From NCBI RefSeq assembly GCF_047971665.1, contig NZ_JBKEAA010000017.1:56620-120619 (forward strand): a stretch of 64,000 bases of DNA, written 5' to 3'. This document shows positions 61,230 to 64,000 of this stretch, piece by piece. The stretch is from Castellaniella sp047971665 (GTDB taxonomy: Bacteria > Pseudomonadota > Gammaproteobacteria > Burkholderiales > Burkholderiaceae_B). The translations under genes and the position numbers were made by a program. The notes beneath the pieces were generated by a model. That model had not been told where the DNA came from, did no database searches, and saw only the letters and a list, made by a program, of their open reading frames with translations. How positions within the stretch are numbered: the first letter of the stretch is position 1; each line of letters begins with the position of its first letter.

Positions 61230-62141
61230 ATGATGCCCGCGCTGATGGACGCCGCCCCGCCGCGATGCCTGACCCTGAGACAGGGGCCGCATCGCCTGCG
61301 GGTGGCACCCTCCGCCGGCGGACGGATCCTCGACTGGACCAGTGAACTGCCCGAGGGTCCGAGGGACTGGCTGGCGCCGATCCAGGTACAGGAATGGCTG
61401 CCGCATGAATGGCCCAAGGGCGGTTTGTTTCCCCTGGCGCCGTTCTCCAACCGCATCCGCGACGCCCGGATGCGCTGGACAGGCGCAACGATCGACATCG
61501 CTCCCTTGACTGGCCAGGCGCACGCCCTGCACGGTCAGGCGCAACGCATGATCTGGGATGTGCTCGACGCCACAGACGGCAGCGCCACGCTGGGCGCACG
61601 CCACGCGAACGGAGAGGACGGCTGGCCCTGGACATGGTCGCTGCGCCAGATCATCCGGCTGGCGGATGACGGACAGCTGGACATCGAGCTGGCGCTGACC
61701 AACGAAGACACGCAACCCATGCCGGCCGGCCTGGGGCTGCACCCCTATTTCACCGCCGACCGCGTGCGCGCATCGGCCGGTCTGGACTGGGCGCACGAGC
61801 AGGAACTGGCCTTGTTCCCCCGACCCAACCGGCAGGACCGCTGGCTGCGCACGAACGGCACCTGGACGCATTACCTGTCCGAATGGGCCGGCAGCGCCGA
61901 CATCGGCTGGCCCGACGGCCCGGGCCTGGCCTTGCGGACCCGGGGCCCGCTGGACCACCTGGTCCTGCATTGCAACGCGGGCTGCTACCTGTGCGTGGAA
62001 CCGGTCACCCACGTCTGCAACGCCGTGAATCTGGCCGCCCACGGAATCCCGGGCACCGGCCTGAGAACCCTGGCGCCGGACGAAACGCTGACCGTCGGCA
62101 TGACCTTGCGCATCCAGTCCGAGGCAGCCCGGGCCGTATGA
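61230..62141 (+). CDS. Aldose 1-epimerase-family protein
   Basis: A 303-residue GalM-type beta-sandwich protein. SAGGRILDWTSE, PLAPFSNRIRDARMRW, HALHGQAQRMIWDV (catalytic His) and GLGLHPYF are the family blocks; the catalytic glutamate region appears near PVTHVCNAVN/GTGLRTLAPDE. It would interconvert uronate anomers, which suits a dehydrogenase that prefers one pyranose anomer. Confidence 0.9.
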   Translation: MMPALMDAAPPRCLTLRQGPHRLRVAPSAGGRILDWTSELPEGPRDWLAPIQVQEWLPHEWPKGGLFPLAPFSNRIRDARMRWTGATIDIAPLTGQAHALHGQAQRMIWDVLDATDGSATLGARHANGEDGWPWTWSLRQIIRLADDGQLDIELALTNEDTQPMPAGLGLHPYFTADRVRASAGLDWAHEQELALFPRPNRQDRWLRTNGTWTHYLSEWAGSADIGWPDGPGLALRTRGPLDHLVLHCNAGCYLCVEPVTHVCNAVNLAAHGIPGTGLRTLAPDETLTVGMTLRIQSEAARAV

Positions 62142-62181
62142 TAACTTTGCAGTAAGCATTTTCTATTCCGGAGGTTTTTCA

Positions 62182-64000
62182 ATGCCCCTCAACGGCACAC
62201 AGCTCATCGGCAGCCAGAACATCGCGGGCTCGGGCCCTGCCTTCCAGGCCGTCAACCCGGCCACCGGCCAGGAGATCCCTCCGGCATGGCAGGGCGCGAA
62301 CGCCCATCAGGTGGAACAGGCCGTGGCGCTTTCCACCGCCGCCTTCGCGTCCTACCGGGAAACCGCGCTGGAGCAGCGGGCCGCCTTTCTGGAGGCCATT
62401 GCCCAGGCCATCCTCGATCTGGGCGATGAACTGATCGAACGCGCCATGCTCGAAACCGGCCTGCCCCGCCCCCGGCTGGAAGGCGAACGCGGGCGCACCG
62501 TCAATCAATTGCGGCTGTTCGCCCGGGTCGTGCGCGAAGGCGACTGGCTGGATGCCCGCATCGATCACGCCTTGCCGGACCGCAAGCCCGCCCCGCGCAG
62601 TGACCTGCGCATGCGCCAGATTCCGCTGGGCCCCGTCGCTGTTTTCGGCGCCAGCAATTTCCCACTGGCCTTTTCCGTGGCGGGCGGCGACACGGCATCG
62701 GCCCTGGCGGCCGGCGCCCCGGTGGTGGTCAAGGCGCACCCGGCCCACCCCGGCACCTCGGAACTGGTGGGCCAGGCCATCCGCGCGGCCGTCCAGCAAT
62801 GCCGCTTGCACGAAGGCGTGTTTTCCCTGCTGACCGGCCCCGGCGTCGAGCTGGGGCTCGCGCTGGTCCGCCATCCCGGCATCCAGGCGGTCGGATTCAC
62901 CGGCTCGCGCCAAGGCGGCATCGCCCTGATGCAGGCGGCCGCCCAGCGCCCCATTCCGATCCCGATCTATGCCGAAATGAGCAGCACCAACCCGGTCTAC
63001 CTGCTGCCGGGCGCGCTGGCGGCCCGTGGCGATACGCTGGCCGACCAGTTCGCCGTGTCGCTGACGGGCAGCGCCGGACAACTGTGCACCAATCCGGGGC
63101 TCGTCATCGCCCTGGACGGTCCGGACCTGGATCGCTTCATCGCCCGGACCGGGCAGGCCATCGAGGCAGCCCCCGCGACGACCATGCTGACCACCGGCAT
63201 TGCACAGGCATACCAGTGCGATGTCGAGCGTCTGCTGAGCCATGCCGACGTGGAGCGCGTGGCGCAAGGCCAGGACGACACCACGCCGGCCCATTGCCGC
63301 GCCAGCCTGGCCCTCACCACGGCCCAGGGCTTCCTGGCGGACCCCGAGGCCCTGGGCGCCGAGATCTTCGGCGCCAGCTCGCTCATCATCCGCTGCGCGC
63401 ACACCGACGAGTTCCAGGCCATCGCCCAGGCCCTCGAAGGCCAGCTGACCGCCACGCTGCATCTGGAGCCGGCACAGGACGGGGCACTGGCGGCCAGCCT
63501 GATCCCGATCCTGGAACTCAAGGCGGGCCGCATCCTGGCCAACGGTTTTCCGACCGGCGTCGAGGTCTGCGATGCCATCGTCCATGGCGGCCCCTTCCCT
63601 GCGAACACCGACAGCCGGACCACATCGGTCCGCACACTGGCAATCCGCCGGTTCCTGCGACCCGTCTGCGACCAGGACCTTCCCGACACCCTCGTGCCCA
63701 CGGCCCAGCGGGCCGCGAACCCCGGGCAGATCACCCGTCCCGAGCGCTCAAACCATGCCCCCAGCCGCCGACGCCAGAACCCCTCGCATCACCCAGGTCC
63801 GCGCCGTCCCGGTCGCGGGCCGGGACAGCATGCTGCTGAATCTCAGCGGTGCCCACGGCCCCTATTTCACCCGCAACATCGTCCTGATCGAGGACGAGGC
63901 AGGCCACCAGGGCGTGGGCGAGGTACCGGGCGGCGAGGCCATCCGCAGCGAGATCCAGCGGCTGGGACAGTCGCTCATCGGCCAGCCCATCGGCCGGATG
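62182..64000 (+). CDS. 2,5-dioxovalerate (alpha-ketoglutarate semialdehyde) dehydrogenase; frame lacks a stop before window end
   Basis: NADP-type aldehyde dehydrogenase that finishes the aldarate pathway by oxidising 2,5-dioxopentanoate to 2-oxoglutarate. ATG 62182 follows GGAGG. Domain blocks: GPVAVFGASNFPLAFSVAGG near residue 153, VGFTGSR near 236, AEMSSTNPVYLLPG (catalytic Glu) near 259, GSAGQLCTNPG (catalytic Cys) near 297, and NGFPTGVEVC near 454. Homology ends near VPTAQRAANP (about 63725). No in-frame stop then occurs to base 64000, so the frame overlaps the gudD start by at least 246 bp; the true end cannot be given. A lost stop or a frameshift near 63730 is possible. Confidence 0.88.
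   Translation, partial: MPLNGTQLIGSQNIAGSGPAFQAVNPATGQEIPPAWQGANAHQVEQAVALSTAAFASYRETALEQRAAFLEAIAQAILDLGDELIERAMLETGLPRPRLEGERGRTVNQLRLFARVVREGDWLDARIDHALPDRKPAPRSDLRMRQIPLGPVAVFGASNFPLAFSVAGGDTASALAAGAPVVVKAHPAHPGTSELVGQAIRAAVQQCRLHEGVFSLLTGPGVELGLALVRHPGIQAVGFTGSRQGGIALMQAAAQRPIPIPIYAEMSSTNPVYLLPGALAARGDTLADQFAVSLTGSAGQLCTNPGLVIALDGPDLDRFIARTGQAIEAAPATTMLTTGIAQAYQCDVERLLSHADVERVAQGQDDTTPAHCRASLALTTAQGFLADPEALGAEIFGASSLIIRCAHTDEFQAIAQALEGQLTATLHLEPAQDGALAASLIPILELKAGRILANGFPTGVEVCDAIVHGGPFPANTDSRTTSVRTLAIRRFLRPVCDQDLPDTLVPTAQRAANPGQITRPERSNHAPSRRRQNPSHHPGPRRPGRGPGQHAAESQRCPRPLFHPQHRPDRGRGRPPGRGRGTGRRGHPQRDPAAGTVAHRPAHRPD
63755..64000 (+). CDS. gudD: Glucarate dehydratase GudD (3' truncated by window edge)
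   Basis: The first 82 codons of canonical GudD. ITQVRAVPVAGRDSMLLNLSGAHGPYFTRNIVLIEDEAGHQGVGEVPGGEAIR matches the E. coli N-terminal capping domain almost block for block. It would dehydrate glucarate to 5-keto-4-deoxyglucarate. The ribosome site is weak (GAGCG). It starts inside the still-open aldehyde dehydrogenase frame (+1 relative), which is unusual. Confidence 0.9.
   Translation, partial: MPPAADARTPRITQVRAVPVAGRDSMLLNLSGAHGPYFTRNIVLIEDEAGHQGVGEVPGGEAIRSEIQRLGQSLIGQPIGRM

Noticed and set aside
1..64000. CRISPR arrays or anti-phage defence genes
   Set aside because: No regularly spaced repeats of 24-40 bp with unique spacers and no Cas, restriction or retron proteins were seen; the only longer direct repeats are the two 44-bp copies at 37.2 kb.

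Overview
The window is GC-rich, densely coded DNA typical of a betaproteobacterium of the order Burkholderiales, most likely Alcaligenaceae-like. This placement is inferred from gene content (a Bug/TctC receptor, TRAP and LivHMGF transporters, E. coli-type IlvD and Ppc, GlxA-type regulators), not from a marker gene.

Region 1 (1-4.9 kb): the end of a branched-chain amino-acid ABC transporter operon (livH partial, livM, livG, livF), then a SmtB/CzrA-type metal repressor convergent with a His-rich CDF zinc exporter. The exporter promoter carries a near-ideal SmtB-type operator.

Region 2 (about 4.9-15.7 kb): a copper-resistance island with visibly lower GC than its flanks. It holds a broken multicopper-oxidase 3' end, a copper-type sensor/regulator pair, a YVTN beta-propeller protein, a DUF2933 protein, an M23 peptidase remnant, copA, and copB cut by a complete IS66-family element (tnpA, tnpB, tnpC). 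Next to it, on the minus strand, lie a tRNA-Leu(CAA) gene split by a 246-nt group I intron and an orphan 5' half of a second tRNA-Leu.

Region 3 (15.7-24.2 kb): core-type genes: a GlxA-family regulator, sdaA, an EamA exporter, a thioesterase, a flavin monooxygenase, nadE, a short-type ilvD and a Dnr-like Crp/Fnr regulator.

Region 4 (24.2-37.3 kb): a Fur-box-preceded NitT/TauT-type ABC transporter with a TonB-dependent receptor, a polar amino-acid-type ABC transporter, a second E. coli-type ilvD, and ppc.

Region 5 (37.3-64 kb): a large hexuronate/aldarate catabolic region. A TRAP transporter, a uronate dehydrogenase fused to an SMP-30 lactonase, and KdgD form one minus-strand set. Around them lie GarD, a glucarate-dehydratase-like enzyme, a talarate/galactarate-dehydratase-like enzyme, a tripartite tricarboxylate transporter, an unassigned enolase-superfamily enzyme, a DapA-like lyase, two FCD-type GntR regulators, and a MalK/PotA-type ABC transporter with two paralogous binding proteins (one Tat, one Sec). 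An aldose-1-epimerase-like protein, a 2,5-dioxovalerate dehydrogenase and canonical gudD follow. Together they would take uronates through aldarolactone, aldarate, 5-keto-4-deoxyglucarate and 2,5-dioxopentanoate to 2-oxoglutarate. A recurring operator-like motif ties these promoters together, and two of them share the same three-block layout with an identical 137-bp spacing.

The most notable items are the intron-split tRNA-Leu(CAA), the shared operator regulon with its duplicated promoter architecture, the dehydrogenase-lactonase fusion, the Fur-box ABC/TonB locus, and the scarred copper island.
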